64,000 nt of DNA, taken from positions 992,001 to 1,056,000 of the forward strand of contig NZ_CP016594.1 in assembly GCF_001698225.1 (NCBI RefSeq). The letters are read 5' to 3'. The position numbers were made by a program, and so were the translations under genes. Origin of the DNA: Gordonia terrae (GTDB lineage Bacteria > Actinomycetota > Actinomycetes > Mycobacteriales > Mycobacteriaceae). Under the pieces are notes generated by a model. That model was not told where the DNA came from. It made no database searches and worked only from the letters and a program-made list of their open reading frames with translations. Position 1 is the first letter of the stretch. Every line of letters begins with the position of its first letter. This document shows positions 1 to 8,745 of the stretch, one piece after another.

Positions 1-162
1 ATTGCGGCAGTCACGGACGACGGCGTCGGGCTGACGAACAGCGCGAGCGAGGGTCTGGGTCTGTCGAAGATGCGTGAGGCGGTAGCCCGAATCGGTGGCT
101 GGGTGGGCTTGTCCTCCGAACCCGGGGACGGAACAACTCTACGAATCGAGGTTCCGTGCTGA
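1..162 (+). CDS. Sensor histidine kinase, C-terminal end (partial)
   Basis: This is the last 53 codons of a two-component sensor kinase; the start lies outside the window. The visible residues contain a DDGVGL glycine box, a GLGLSKMREAV segment and a terminal GDGTTLRIEVP strand. These are the G1/G2 boxes and last strand of an HATPase_c domain of the NarL-partner (HisKA_3) class. Its stop codon at 160-162 overlaps the GTG start of the response regulator, so the two are translationally coupled and form a cognate pair. The signal sensed cannot be deduced because the sensor region is missing. Confidence 0.85.
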   Translation: MAAVTDDGVGLTNSASEGLGLSKMREAVARIGGWVGLSSEPGDGTTLRIEVPC

Positions 163-764
163 TCGACTCTCCGATTTCGGTCCTGGTGGTCGACGATCAT
201 CCGGTAGTGCGTGACGGCGTGACCACACAACTTCGCCGGCAAGGGGACATCACGGTGGTCGGTTACGCCGCAACGTCGGCGGATGCCTGTGTGCAGACGG
301 CTCGCACCCGGCCGGATGTCATTCTGCTCGATCTCAGACTTCCCGACGCGCTCGCGGCCGACACCATTCCGCTGCTCCGAGACGCCTGTGCAACCAGCAA
401 GATCCTGCTGTTCACGGCCTTTCCCGACCATGCTGCGGTGGCTCCATCGTTAGCCGCCGGCGCTCATGGACTACTGATCAAGGACGCATCTGGAACTGCC
501 GTTCGGGACGCGGTCCGTCGAGTCGTCCTTACCGGTTCGTACCGCAGCGCCACTGCGAGCCGGTCGGCAACAGCTGCTTTGACGCCGCGAGAATACGACG
601 TGCTCCGCCAGGTCGCGAGCGGGCATACCAACGTCGAGATCGCCCGATTGCTCGAGATCTCGCCCAACACCGTGAAGACGTACCTCCACAATGTCATGCA
701 TAAGCTGAACGCCCGCAACAGAGCCCAGGTCATCACGAACGCACGCATCCGCGGCCTGCTATGA
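156..764 (+). CDS. NarL/LuxR-family response regulator
   Basis: This 202-residue transcriptional regulator is phosphorylated by the kinase encoded just upstream. The N-terminal receiver domain (about residues 8-120) has the acidic pair in VVDDHPVVRDG and the phospho-acceptor Asp in DVILLDLRLP; a KD motif follows at LLIKDASG. The C-terminal LuxR-type helix-turn-helix (about 140-200) reads LTPREYDVLRQVASG followed by NVEIARLLEISPNTVKTYL. The GTG start at 156 overlaps the kinase stop by seven bases. Targets are unknown; the aldo/keto reductase gene follows after about 190 bases. The family call is firm, the physiological role is open. Confidence 0.93.
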   Translation: MLIDSPISVLVVDDHPVVRDGVTTQLRRQGDITVVGYAATSADACVQTARTRPDVILLDLRLPDALAADTIPLLRDACATSKILLFTAFPDHAAVAPSLAAGAHGLLIKDASGTAVRDAVRRVVLTGSYRSATASRSATAALTPREYDVLRQVASGHTNVEIARLLEISPNTVKTYLHNVMHKLNARNRAQVITNARIRGLL

Positions 765-954
765 GCTCCCGAGGCGGGTGCCGGATCGCGACGGCCGTGG
801 CCCGCGAGGAGTTCCGGCGCGTATGGAGCTCTGTCGCACGGCTGTGGACCGAGTGTTTGATCAACGCTCGATGAGTGGCGCCCCACGGCACCGCGGGTGG
901 CAGAAGTGCGGTAGGTTGTGTTTTCAAACGCTGTCGTCGAGTTTGGAGATCATC

Positions 955-2010
955 ATGCGTTACACGACATTCGGTCGTCGGACAGGGCTGCGGGTTTCGC
1001 AGTACGCCCTCGGTACCGGCAACTTCGGAACCGGCTGGGGGGCTGGCGCCTCTCGCGCCGAGGCGAAGGCGATCTTCGACCGGTTCGTCGAGGCGGGTGG
1101 GAATTTCATCGACACGGCCGACGTCTACCAGTTCGGTCAGGCCGAGCAATTGGTGGGCGAGTTCATCCAGGCCGATCGTGACGACTTGGTACTCGCCACG
1201 AAGTTCGCCGTCGGGCCTGGTCCCCGCAAGTCGTTGTCGGGCACCGGAAACGGTCGCAAGAATTTGCGTGTGTCCGTCGAAGGGAGTCTGAAGCGCCTGA
1301 ACACCGACTACATCGACGTTCTATGGGTCCACTATCCCGACGCACTGACGCCGATGGAGGAGTTGTTGCGTGGTCTCGACGACCTTGTGACTCAAGGAAA
1401 GATCCTGCACGCTGCATTGTCGAACTTTCCCGCCTGGCGCGTTTCGCGAGCGGTCGCTCTGGCCGATGCGGCCGGGTGGGCACCTCTGGCCGGGGTGCAG
1501 ATCGAGTACAGCCTGGTGGAGCGTTCCGCAGAACGCGAGTTGCTACCGATGGCCGAAGCCCTCGGCTTGGGTGTCAACCTCTGGTCCCCACTGGGAGGGG
1601 GGTTGCTCACCGGGAAGTACCGGCACGGCGATCAAGGACGCCTGACTGATCTGAAAACCCTGATCCACACCGAGTCGACCGCGCAGAAGACCGCTGTGGT
1701 CGACACTGTGCTGGCGATTGCGGACGAGGTCGGCAGTCCACCTGCACAGATCGCCACCGCGTGGGTCAACGAGCGTTCGAAGGCGCTGGCGACATCATCG
1801 GTACCGATCGTGGGTCCGCGCGATCTCGCTCAGCTCGAGGACTACCTCGCGGCGCTCGACGTCGAGCTCACGGCTGACCACATCGCGCGGCTGAATGAGG
1901 TCAGTTCGATCGACCCCGGCGTCCCCCACGCAGGCAATGCGAGCTCGCTCAACGGCTTGCAAGGTGGTGTGAAGAAGAAGATCGACGGACCTGACGTCCC
2001 GGTGGCCTGA
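955..2010 (+). CDS. Aldo/keto reductase
   Basis: This is a 351-residue NADPH-dependent aldo/keto reductase with a TIM-barrel fold. The catalytic tetrad is visible as D53 (FIDTADVY), Y58, K83 (ATKF) and H126 (WVHYPD). The C-terminal cofactor-binding region contains IVGPRDLAQLEDYLAAL. The ATG at 955 is chosen because it is preceded by GGAG about six bases upstream and gives the canonical opening MRYTTFGRRTGLRVS; an upstream in-frame extension is arginine-rich and unlike the family. A MaoC-like gene follows 16 bases downstream behind a strong AGGAGAGGAG ribosome site, so the two form an operon. The substrate carbonyl is unknown. Confidence 0.92.
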   Translation: MRYTTFGRRTGLRVSQYALGTGNFGTGWGAGASRAEAKAIFDRFVEAGGNFIDTADVYQFGQAEQLVGEFIQADRDDLVLATKFAVGPGPRKSLSGTGNGRKNLRVSVEGSLKRLNTDYIDVLWVHYPDALTPMEELLRGLDDLVTQGKILHAALSNFPAWRVSRAVALADAAGWAPLAGVQIEYSLVERSAERELLPMAEALGLGVNLWSPLGGGLLTGKYRHGDQGRLTDLKTLIHTESTAQKTAVVDTVLAIADEVGSPPAQIATAWVNERSKALATSSVPIVGPRDLAQLEDYLAALDVELTADHIARLNEVSSIDPGVPHAGNASSLNGLQGGVKKKIDGPDVPVA

Positions 2011-2026
2011 AGGAGAGGAGAGATCC

Positions 2027-2509
2027 ATGGTGACACCTCATCCCACCCGACCCGATGGGCTGTGGCTCGATGATCTACATGAGGGTATGAGCTTCGCCAG
2101 CGACACCTACGAGATGACGGCAGAATCCATCATCGCGTTCGCGACCGAGTTCGACCCTCAGCCCTTTCACGTCGACGCGGAGTCCGCTGAAGGTACTTTC
2201 TTCGACGGTCTGGTGGCCAGTGGTTGGCACACTGCGGCAGTGACGATGAGGCTGCTCATCAACGGGCTGCCGATTGCGACCGGGATCGTCGGTGGGGGCG
2301 GCGAGCTGAGCTGGCCCAGTGCCGCGACGGACGGCGATGTCCTGCGCGTGGAGGGCGCGGTCACAAGAATCACCCGGTCGCGGTCACGGCCTGAGCAAGC
2401 GTGGGTAGTCGTCGAGCACCGCACTGTCAATCAGCGCGACGAGGTCCGGCAGACGAACTCCAGTCGGCTGCTGGTGTGGCAGCGACCTCGAGCTGGCGGG
2501 AACGCTTGA
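2027..2509 (+). CDS. MaoC-like hotdog-fold dehydratase
   Basis: This 160-residue single-domain protein belongs to the MaoC-like/R-hydratase hotdog family, which usually hydrates or dehydrates acyl-CoA thioesters in the cytoplasm. The diagnostic segment FATEFDPQPFHVD carries the Asp and His of the hydratase catalytic pair at about residues 41 and 46, followed by FDGLVASGWHTAA, another family block. It starts 16 bases after the aldo/keto reductase stop with an excellent ribosome site. Co-transcription with that reductase and proximity to a thiolase suggest a role in a small acyl-CoA or oxo-compound pathway. Substrate not identifiable. Confidence 0.88.
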   Translation: MVTPHPTRPDGLWLDDLHEGMSFASDTYEMTAESIIAFATEFDPQPFHVDAESAEGTFFDGLVASGWHTAAVTMRLLINGLPIATGIVGGGGELSWPSAATDGDVLRVEGAVTRITRSRSRPEQAWVVVEHRTVNQRDEVRQTNSSRLLVWQRPRAGGNA

Positions 2510-2526
2510 GGCCGTGGGGGACTCGG

Positions 2527-2970
2527 TCACTTAGCGATCGACGGAGAGTCCGCAATAGACACCTCGCCGCGCTCGACGACTTCACCGCATGCGCTGCAGG
2601 CAAGGACGGGCTGGTACGCCGAGCCGCAGGAGTGCTCGAACCGAAGTGGCGGTCCGGCCTCGTCTGCCAGGTGCCGATCGCCGAACTCGCGCATCGTGGC
2701 TATGACGGGAGCGAGCGCTTCGCCGAGGTCGGTCAGATGGTATTCGAAGCGCGGCGGCCGGTTCTCGTACTGGACGCGGTGAACCAGACCCTGGGTCTCC
2801 AGCCGCCGAAGCCGAGCCGTGAGGATGTCGCGTGGTGCTCCGGTGCGGCGCGCGATCTCATCGAAACGATGAGACCCGAGAAGCATCTCGCGCACGGCCA
2901 GCAACGTCCACTTGGCGCCGATCAGATCCAGAGTCCGTGCGACCGAACACTCGCGCACCTCGGAAGTCAT
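2527..2970 (-). CDS. HxlR-family winged-helix regulator
   Basis: This is a 147-residue MarR-superfamily HxlR-type regulator. The winged helix spans about residues 8-105 with RTLDLIGAKWTLLAVREMLLG, the recognition helix region GAPRDILTARLRRLE and the wing LVHRVQYENRPPRFEYHLT. A cysteine at residue 8 (RECSV) is at the position used for thiol redox sensing in several family members. The tail PVLACSACGEVVE looks like half of a metal-binding knuckle. The ATG at 2970 was chosen because the family starts just before the first helix; a longer frame reaching 3096 adds a basic, unrelated leader. It is divergent from the thiolase gene and probably regulates it and itself. Confidence 0.88.
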   Translation of the reverse strand: MTSEVRECSVARTLDLIGAKWTLLAVREMLLGSHRFDEIARRTGAPRDILTARLRRLETQGLVHRVQYENRPPRFEYHLTDLGEALAPVIATMREFGDRHLADEAGPPLRFEHSCGSAYQPVLACSACGEVVERGEVSIADSPSIAK

Positions 2971-2981
2971 ATCACCGATAT
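2969..2981. promoter_or_regulatory. ATATC-ACC-GATAT inverted repeat, putative HxlR operator
   Basis: A perfect 5-bp inverted repeat separated by three bases sits exactly on the HxlR start codon, in the 150-bp gap between the divergent HxlR and thiolase genes. Dimeric winged-helix regulators often bind such palindromes at their own promoter. Assignment as operator is inference from position and symmetry. Confidence 0.4.
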
Positions 2982-3120
2982 TACGCGGTCGGTTGGAACA
3001 CGCGACCCGCGTGGCCATCTCGGCATCTGCAGCGCGGCCGGAGTGCCGCCACCTCTGTTTCGACCGGCCGATCAAAGCGGCCGTTCCCGGACCCAACCCA
3101 ACTAGAAGGTGAGAGTTTTC

Positions 3121-4320
3121 ATGGCTATTGACCCCGCCGACCGATCAGTCATCGTCGCCGGAGCCCGTACCCCCGTCGGTCGTTTCATGGGCTCACTCAG
3201 CTCGCTCACAGCGGCCGAGCTCGGGGGGATCGCGATAGCGGCGGCACTACGGCGAGCCGGAATCAGCGGCCGTCACGTCGAGCAGGTCATCATGGGACAG
3301 GTACTCACCGCCGGTGCGGGCCAGCTACCCGCCCGTCAAGCTGCGGTTGCCGGCGGCGTCCCGATGAGCACCCCCTCGGTCACAGTGAACAAGGTCTGCC
3401 TCTCCGGAATTCATGCGGTCGCCGTTGCCGACCGCCTCATCCGCGCCGGCGATTGCGACATCGTCGTCGCGGGCGGGCAAGAGTCGATGAGCAACGCGCC
3501 TCACCTACTGCCCACATCGCGCAGCGGGTTCAAACTGGGTAACGCGGCCCTCACCGATCATCTCGCCTACGACGGGCTCCGAGATGTCTTCACCGAACAA
3601 GCCATGGGAACGCTCACCGACAATGCGGCCGACCCCGACGTCATCACCCGCGCTGACCAGGACCATTTCGCCGCCACCTCCCACCAGCGGGCCGCCGCCG
3701 CATGGAAGAACGGTGCGTTCGACGATGAAGTACAGCCAGTCCGTATCGCCACGCGCACAGGCGATCTCAGCGAAGTCACCACTGACGAGGGCATCCGTGC
3801 GGACACGACTACCGAGACGCTGGCCCGTTTGACACCCGCGTTCTCGCCCGACGGCACCGTCACCGCCGGCAACGCATCACCCCTCAACGACGGGGCAGCA
3901 GCCCTGGTCATCATGAGCAAACGCAAAGCCACCGAACTCGGCCTCACCTGGCTCGCCGAGATCGGCGCCTACGGCACCGTCGCCGGACCCGACTCCACCC
4001 TGCAGCTCCAACCAGCCAACGCCATTCTCGCGGCCTGCGGCAAGGACGGCATCACCCCCGCTGACCTCGACCTGATCGAGATCAACGAGGCCTTTGCCTC
4101 CGTCGGCATAGCCTCCACCCGTCAACTGAACCTCGACCCCGCCACCGTCAACATCCATGGCGGAGCGATCTCCATCGGACATCCACTCGCCATGTCCGGC
4201 GCGCGCATCACCCTGCACCTCGCAATCCAACTTGCCCGCAGCGGCGGAACCGGAGCGGCAGCACTCTGCGGTGGCGGCGGACAAGGCGACGCTCTCATCC
4301 TGCACTCGCAGACGCAATGA
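3121..4320 (+). CDS. Thiolase (acetyl-CoA C-acyltransferase)
   Basis: This is a 399-residue thiolase II that cleaves 3-ketoacyl-CoA with CoA or condenses two acetyl-CoA. The acylated nucleophile is C93 in [11 protein letters not shown]. The C-terminal signature [18 protein letters not shown] carries the catalytic His, and [15 protein letters not shown] the second active-site Cys. NEAFASV is also present. Length is typical for the family. The ATG at 3121 follows a GAAGGTGAG ribosome site; an in-frame GTG twelve bases upstream is less well placed. It is divergently transcribed from the HxlR regulator. It could be degradative or biosynthetic; nearby acyl-CoA enzymes favour degradation. Confidence 0.93.
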   Translation: MAIDPADRSVIVAGARTPVGRFMGSLSSLTAAELGGIAIAAALRRAGISGRHVEQVIMGQVLTAGAGQLPARQAAVAGGVPMSTPSVTVNKVCLSGIHAVAVADRLIRAGDCDIVVAGGQESMSNAPHLLPTSRSGFKLGNAALTDHLAYDGLRDVFTEQAMGTLTDNAADPDVITRADQDHFAATSHQRAAAAWKNGAFDDEVQPVRIATRTGDLSEVTTDEGIRADTTTETLARLTPAFSPDGTVTAGNASPLNDGAAALVIMSKRKATELGLTWLAEIGAYGTVAGPDSTLQLQPANAILAACGKDGITPADLDLIEINEAFASVGIASTRQLNLDPATVNIHGGAISIGHPLAMSGARITLHLAIQLARSGGTGAAALCGGGGQGDALILHSQTQ

Positions 4321-4381
4321 TGCCTCGGGCCGGCGATGCCGCGTACGAGCGCCTGCCGCCCAGCAGTCAGCTGTGGGGTGA

Positions 4382-5620
4382 TCATCGCATTCGGGGCATC
4401 GAAGGCTCATTGCCCCGACCTGCGTTGCGTGGCGGCGCAAGGACGCCGGCCGCGCAGAAACAGACCACCATCGCAGCGATGGGAAGAACGAACGCGTTGT
4501 TCAGGCCGACGATGTCGGCGAGCCCGCCGACAACGGCGGGTCCGGCAAGGACTGCAAGGTAACCGGCACCCACCACCCGGGAGAGTTGCTTGCCGGAGGC
4601 CCCGGGGGTGTTTCCTGTGGCAGTGAAGACCTGGGGAACACACCCGGACAATCCGAGACCCAAGATCGTCCAGCCGACGCACGTGGCAGCCAGCACCGGT
4701 GACAGCACCACGATCAGAAGTCCGACGACTGCCAATGCCGATCCGAGACGCAGGACGCGGACCGGGCCGGTGCGGGCGGCTACCCGGTCGACGGTGAATC
4801 GGCCGACCGTCATCGCTGAAACGAAGCAAGCCAACGCCAGTGCGGCAGAGCTCGGTGAGCCGGCGAGGTGCTCTTGGGCGTGGAGGCTGCTCCAATCCAT
4901 TGCCGACCCCTCGGTGAGCAGAAGGAGAAAGGCGAGCGTTCCCAGCACGATCAGGCGCGTCCGATGGCGCGGCGCCGGCGACTCCTCCGAGATCTCCGTG
5001 TCGTGCGGGCCGGGTGGTTGCGGGATGGCGGCGAATCCACGGACTAGCGTGGGTGCGGAGATCGCTGCCACCGCCAATGCGACGGCGGAAACGATCAAAG
5101 CTGTTGCAGTGGTACCGATCCCGACGGTGAACGCTGCGGCGCCACTCAGTGCGCCGAGCACGTTTCCGATCGAGAACATTCCGTGGAAGGAGGCCATGAT
5201 CGGTCGTTCATAATCCCGCTCGACCTCGACTGCGGCCGCGTTCATACCCACTTCGCCGATTCCTACTGCGATTCCGAGTATCAAGGCGGTGCCGGCAACC
5301 ATGGGCCACGTCGTCACCATGAGCGGAGGTAGCAACGCCAACGCCATGGCGGCGGCCCCGGCCAGCGCGACACAGCCGCTTCCCCATCTGTCGACCGCAT
5401 ATCCACTGGCCTGCATTCCCACCAGGGCGCCCACCCCGAGAATGAGCAGGATGAGGCCCATGCTCGATGTCGAAGCGTTGATGGAGTCTTTCACCGACGG
5501 CAGGTGGGTGGCCCATGTGCCGAGCACCAGGCCGAACGCAACGAAGACACCGAAGACGGCAAGGCGCTTGTGTTGCAATGACTTACCGGTCGTGGCCAGG
5601 GACGTGTACATGTTGGTCAT
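4382..5620 (-). CDS. MFS transporter
   Basis: This 412-residue major facilitator carrier has about twelve hydrophobic segments. The first is FGVFVAFGLVLGTWATHLP, and the loop 2-3 motif appears as GYAVDRWGSG. It resembles the fucose-permease/YbjJ-like group, with ASFHGMFSIGNVLGALSGA in the middle. It runs toward the thiolase gene and starts 48 bases after the VOC gene stop, behind AGGA, so it is probably the last gene of the minus-strand set starting with that VOC protein. Substrate is not deducible; sugar-like or small organic solutes are typical. Confidence 0.9.
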   Translation of the reverse strand: MTNMYTSLATTGKSLQHKRLAVFGVFVAFGLVLGTWATHLPSVKDSINASTSSMGLILLILGVGALVGMQASGYAVDRWGSGCVALAGAAAMALALLPPLMVTTWPMVAGTALILGIAVGIGEVGMNAAAVEVERDYERPIMASFHGMFSIGNVLGALSGAAAFTVGIGTTATALIVSAVALAVAAISAPTLVRGFAAIPQPPGPHDTEISEESPAPRHRTRLIVLGTLAFLLLLTEGSAMDWSSLHAQEHLAGSPSSAALALACFVSAMTVGRFTVDRVAARTGPVRVLRLGSALAVVGLLIVVLSPVLAATCVGWTILGLGLSGCVPQVFTATGNTPGASGKQLSRVVGAGYLAVLAGPAVVGGLADIVGLNNAFVLPIAAMVVCFCAAGVLAPPRNAGRGNEPSMPRMR

Positions 5621-5668
5621 CGGTTCCTAGTGGTGGTTTCGTTGCTGCCTGCAGAGGTCGTCGCAGCG

Positions 5669-6187
5669 TCAGGCGAATCGGGGCAGCGCCATTCGATGGT
5701 GGGTCTTCCGCTCGTACGGCATCCCGGGCTGCCACTGAATCAGTTCGAGCACCAAACCCCAATCGGTACGGAAATACGCCCACTTCAGACCGTCCATATC
5801 GTCCTGCTCACGAATGATCTCGGAGATCGCTTCGGTGTCGGCGCGGGCAGTCAGCTCGGCGCCGGCAGTCTCGATGTCATCGACGTGCAGGCAGAGGTGC
5901 CAACCGCCGGGGTCGGCAGGACGTGGTGCCGCGTCGGGAAGTCGCATCTGACGGTTGGTGTATTCGAGCAGTTCGAGGTTGAACGAATCGCCCAGCACGA
6001 GATTCGCCTGCCGGAGGGTTCCCCTCTCGGGGCCGTCCTCCCCGGGCCAGACGTAGCCGAAGTCGTCGTATGGGCCGGCCTCGATCACCACATCGAATCC
6101 GAGTGCGTCGACGAAGAACGCTACGGCTTTCTCGAGATCGGGGACGGCCAGTCCGACGTGGTCGAAGGCGCGTTTGACAGTGATCAC
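5669..6187 (-). CDS. VOC-family (glyoxalase/epimerase-like) protein
   Basis: This 172-residue vicinal-oxygen-chelate protein consists of two beta-alpha-beta-beta-beta units: one from FDHVGLAVPDLEKAVAFFVD to FNLELLEY, the other from GGWHLCLHVDDIETAGAEL to DWGLVLELIQ. The metal-ligand pattern H(9), E(73), H(97) and E(about 148) resembles methylmalonyl-CoA epimerase-like enzymes. It starts with GTG behind CCAGGAG. The operator-like motif at 6225-6245 lies about 40 bases upstream. The MFS gene follows. It could be an epimerase, lyase or ring-cleaving enzyme for a metabolite of the P450 pathway; the exact reaction is unknown. Confidence 0.85.
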   Translation of the reverse strand: MITVKRAFDHVGLAVPDLEKAVAFFVDALGFDVVIEAGPYDDFGYVWPGEDGPERGTLRQANLVLGDSFNLELLEYTNRQMRLPDAAPRPADPGGWHLCLHVDDIETAGAELTARADTEAISEIIREQDDMDGLKWAYFRTDWGLVLELIQWQPGMPYERKTHHRMALPRFA

Positions 6188-6224
6188 AGTGTGCTCCTGG
6201 AGTAGACGGGTCCGCGTGGGGGGG

Positions 6225-6245
6225 ACTAACGAACATAAGTTAGGT
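6225..6245. promoter_or_regulatory. Operator-like site A (CTAAC-N8-GTTAG), putative TetR target
   Basis: A 21-bp element containing the inverted repeat CTAAC/GTTAG with eight-base spacing lies between the TetR gene and the VOC gene. Read on the minus strand it has the layout ACCTAAC-N4-GTTCGT-N4. By eye 17 of 21 positions match the element at 11809-11829, about 5.6 kb away in the divergent promoter of the reductase/P450 operon. Two such similar copies in two promoters around a TetR gene argue for a shared operator. Confidence 0.65.
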
Positions 6246-6310
6246 GATTCGAGGTATGAAAGTGCGTGCGAGTCGAGAGGTGGTTTCAGATCTCTACCCG
6301 GCCTCGACGA

Positions 6311-7081
6311 TCAAGCGATGGGAAGCGACAGGATGTTGCGACACATCAGCACGGCTTGGTCGGCGCCGCGGCTGACCTCGTCGTCGCCGGCGTCGGTGTC
6401 GAACCAGCGGGTGGCTCCCTCCAAGAGGGTGTTGACGATCTTGACGCGGCGCTCACTGTTGTCGATGCCCATGTCCAGTGCCGCGGCAACGTACAGGGAT
6501 TCGTACAAGTCCACCCAGTGCGCCACCTTCTCGCTCAACTCCGCTGGGAGAATGTGCGCAGTGCGGTCGGTGGCGACGATCAGATCCCAGAAATTGCTCT
6601 CGGGTAGTCGTACCTGGCGGGTGAAATGCAGCCGGACCATTGCATCCCAGAATGAAGCGGCGTCTGGAGTATGTACGACGGCTTCGACCAGGGCGCCGCA
6701 GAACTGGTGATAGTGCCACCGCAGAGACTCGGTGACGATCTCATCGCGACCGCCGGGGAAGTGGGTGTAGATGCTGGGAGCTTTGATATCGAGCTCCTTG
6801 GCAACGGTCCGCATACTGACCGAGGACAGACCGTGGGTCACGCAGAGCTTGAGGAAAGCCTCGACGACCCGACGTTTGGCGGGCGACATGCCATCACGGG
6901 GTGCAGCATCGAACTGTTGGGCAAACTCCGCGAGCGCTCGATGCCGGAACGAGTCGGCGGCACCAGACGCCGACGCCGCCGGGTCGATCGTCGGTGTCCC
7001 CTTGTCGGTCACCATCGTGATGCTAGTCGGTGTCCGGTATGCGGAGTGCCCGGGGGTCTCGGCGGTCGCTGTTGTCGACAT
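6311..7081 (-). CDS. TetR-family transcriptional regulator
   Basis: This 256-residue repressor-type protein has an unusually long, low-complexity N-terminus of about 65 residues before the DNA-binding domain. The helix-turn-helix reads RRVVEAFLKLCVTHGLSSVS, then MRTVAKELDIKAPSIYTHFP (about residues 67-115). The all-helical remainder is the ligand-binding and dimerisation domain. It starts 14 bases after the aldehyde dehydrogenase stop, so it may be co-transcribed with it. The start is uncertain because no strong ribosome site is visible; a shorter start at 7015 is possible. It is the obvious candidate to bind the repeated motif at 6225-6245 and 11809-11829. Confidence 0.88.
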   Translation of the reverse strand: MSTTATAETPGHSAYRTPTSITMVTDKGTPTIDPAASASGAADSFRHRALAEFAQQFDAAPRDGMSPAKRRVVEAFLKLCVTHGLSSVSMRTVAKELDIKAPSIYTHFPGGRDEIVTESLRWHYHQFCGALVEAVVHTPDAASFWDAMVRLHFTRQVRLPESNFWDLIVATDRTAHILPAELSEKVAHWVDLYESLYVAAALDMGIDNSERRVKIVNTLLEGATRWFDTDAGDDEVSRGADQAVLMCRNILSLPIA

Positions 7082-7095
7082 GTCAGTCAGCGCCG

Positions 7096-8625
7096 TCAGG
7101 CGGTAGGGGCCGCGATGGGGTTGATGCCGACGTACTTGGTCTCGACGTACTCGGCAATGCCCTCTGGTCCGCCCTCGCGCCCGAAACCAGAGTGTTTCAT
7201 ACCGCCGAACGGTGCCGCAGCGTTGGAGATGACTCCTTGGTTGATCCCGATCATGCCGAATTGCAGCGATTCTGCGACCCTGATGGTGCGAGCCGTGCTC
7301 GAGGTGAACGCGTAGGCCGCGAGGCCGTACTCGGTGTCGTTCGCGCGGGCGATTGCGTCATCGTCGTCGGTGAAGGTCGAGATGGGCGCCACCGGTCCGA
7401 AGATTTCTTCCCGAAGCACAGCACTGCCCGGTTGCACGTTGGTGAGAACGGTTGGTTCATAGAAATATCCGGGCCCGTCGACCCGCTCACCGCCGGTGGC
7501 GATATCGGCTCCCCACTGCACGGCGTCGGTGACGAGTTCGGCCACCTTACCGCGCTGCTTGTCGTCGATGAGCGGCCCGACCGTGACTCCGTCGTCGATA
7601 CCGGCGCCCAGTCGCTCCGCGCTCATCCGTCGAGACAGAAGGTTTGCGAAGTCGTCTGCGACCGACCGATGTACGAGGAAGCGGTTGGCGGCCGTGCATG
7701 CCTCACCCATGTTGCGCATCTTCGCAAGCACCGCGCCGTCGACCGCGGCCTCGAGGTCTGCGTCGTCGAATACCAGGAAGGGTGCGTTGCCGCCGAGCTC
7801 CATCGAGACCCGCAGCACTTGGTCGGCGGACTGTCGGATGAGGTCTTTGCCCACGGGCGTCGATCCGGTGAATGTCAGCTTTCGCAGTCTCGGGTCGGTG
7901 ATCAGGGGCGCCATGACCGCGCCACTCATCCTGGTGGGAATGACGTTGAGGACGCCGGCAGGAACGCCGACCTCGGCCAGCAAGTCCGCGAGTGCGAGCA
8001 TCGTCAGAGGGGTCTGTGACGCAGGTTTGACCACCATTGTGCAACCGGCCGCAATGGCCGGCCCGATCTTGCGGGTTCCCATTGCGAGGGGGAAGTTCCA
8101 GGGCGTGATCATCAGCGTGGGTCCGACCGGTTGGCGCATGGTCATCAGTCGGGACATTCCGTCGGGCGAGGTCGCCCACCGGCCGTCGATGCGTACGGAT
8201 TCCTCCGAGTACCAGCGGAAGAACTCCGCGCCGTACGCCACTTCGCCGCGGGACTGCGACAGGGGTTTGCCCATCTCGAGGGTGATCAGGGTGGCGAAGT
8301 GCTCTGCTCGTTCGGTCAAGAGATCGAAAGCCCTGCGGAGCAGTTCTCCTCGGTAGCGCGGCGACGTCTGAGCCCAGTCATCCGCCGCGACGACGGCCGC
8401 ATCGAGGGCGGCCGTGCCGTCCGCGGGCGTTGCCGACGCGATGTCGGTCAGCGTCCGACCGGTGGCTGGGTTTTCCACTGCGATGGTGGTGGTATCGGAA
8501 GAGTCACGCCACTGTCCCGCGATGTACAAGCCGGTGGGTACTGAGCCGAGCGCTTCGAATGAGTCGGGAGCAGTGGTCCCGGGATATGAAGCGGGCGCGG
8601 TGGTGTCGGTATCGGAGTGGGGCAT
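7096..8625 (-). CDS. Aldehyde dehydrogenase, succinate-semialdehyde type
   Basis: This is a 509-residue NAD(P)-dependent aldehyde dehydrogenase. It shows the cofactor lysine in VVKPASQTPL (K200), the Rossmann segment FTGSTPVGKDL, the general base E276 in MELGGNAPFLVF and the nucleophile C310 in GEACTAANRF. FGREGGPEGIAEY near the end is typical of the GabD-like branch. I take the ATG at 8625 rather than the in-frame ATG at 8631: the only good ribosome site, GAAGGG, abuts the upstream codon but is ideally spaced for 8625. A hairpin separates it from the P450 gene. It probably oxidises an aldehyde produced downstream of the P450. Confidence 0.93.
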   Translation of the reverse strand: MPHSDTDTTAPASYPGTTAPDSFEALGSVPTGLYIAGQWRDSSDTTTIAVENPATGRTLTDIASATPADGTAALDAAVVAADDWAQTSPRYRGELLRRAFDLLTERAEHFATLITLEMGKPLSQSRGEVAYGAEFFRWYSEESVRIDGRWATSPDGMSRLMTMRQPVGPTLMITPWNFPLAMGTRKIGPAIAAGCTMVVKPASQTPLTMLALADLLAEVGVPAGVLNVIPTRMSGAVMAPLITDPRLRKLTFTGSTPVGKDLIRQSADQVLRVSMELGGNAPFLVFDDADLEAAVDGAVLAKMRNMGEACTAANRFLVHRSVADDFANLLSRRMSAERLGAGIDDGVTVGPLIDDKQRGKVAELVTDAVQWGADIATGGERVDGPGYFYEPTVLTNVQPGSAVLREEIFGPVAPISTFTDDDDAIARANDTEYGLAAYAFTSSTARTIRVAESLQFGMIGINQGVISNAAAPFGGMKHSGFGREGGPEGIAEYVETKYVGINPIAAPTA

Positions 8626-8697
8626 GGCCATCCCTTCAAGGTGGTGCCGGCGTGAAAGAAGTGGTGCGGTATGCGGACGGTCACGGTGCAGCCGCGT

Positions 8698-8737
8698 CTT
8701 TCGGTGGTGGGTGGTTCATACACCCCACCACCGAAAG
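8698..8737 (-). terminator. Hairpin between P450 and aldehyde dehydrogenase genes
   Basis: Perfect 14-bp arms (8698-8711 and 8724-8737) with a 12-base loop begin nine bases after the P450 stop codon. No run of T follows on the minus strand, so it may be a partial terminator or a 3' stabilising structure, tuning expression of the aldehyde dehydrogenase relative to the reductase and P450. Confidence 0.6.
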
Positions 8738-8745
8738 GCACGGGA

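Noticed and set aside
778..954. Upstream extension of the aldo/keto reductase frame
   Set aside because: Arginine-rich and unlike the family; the ATG at 955 has a GGAG site and the canonical N-terminus.
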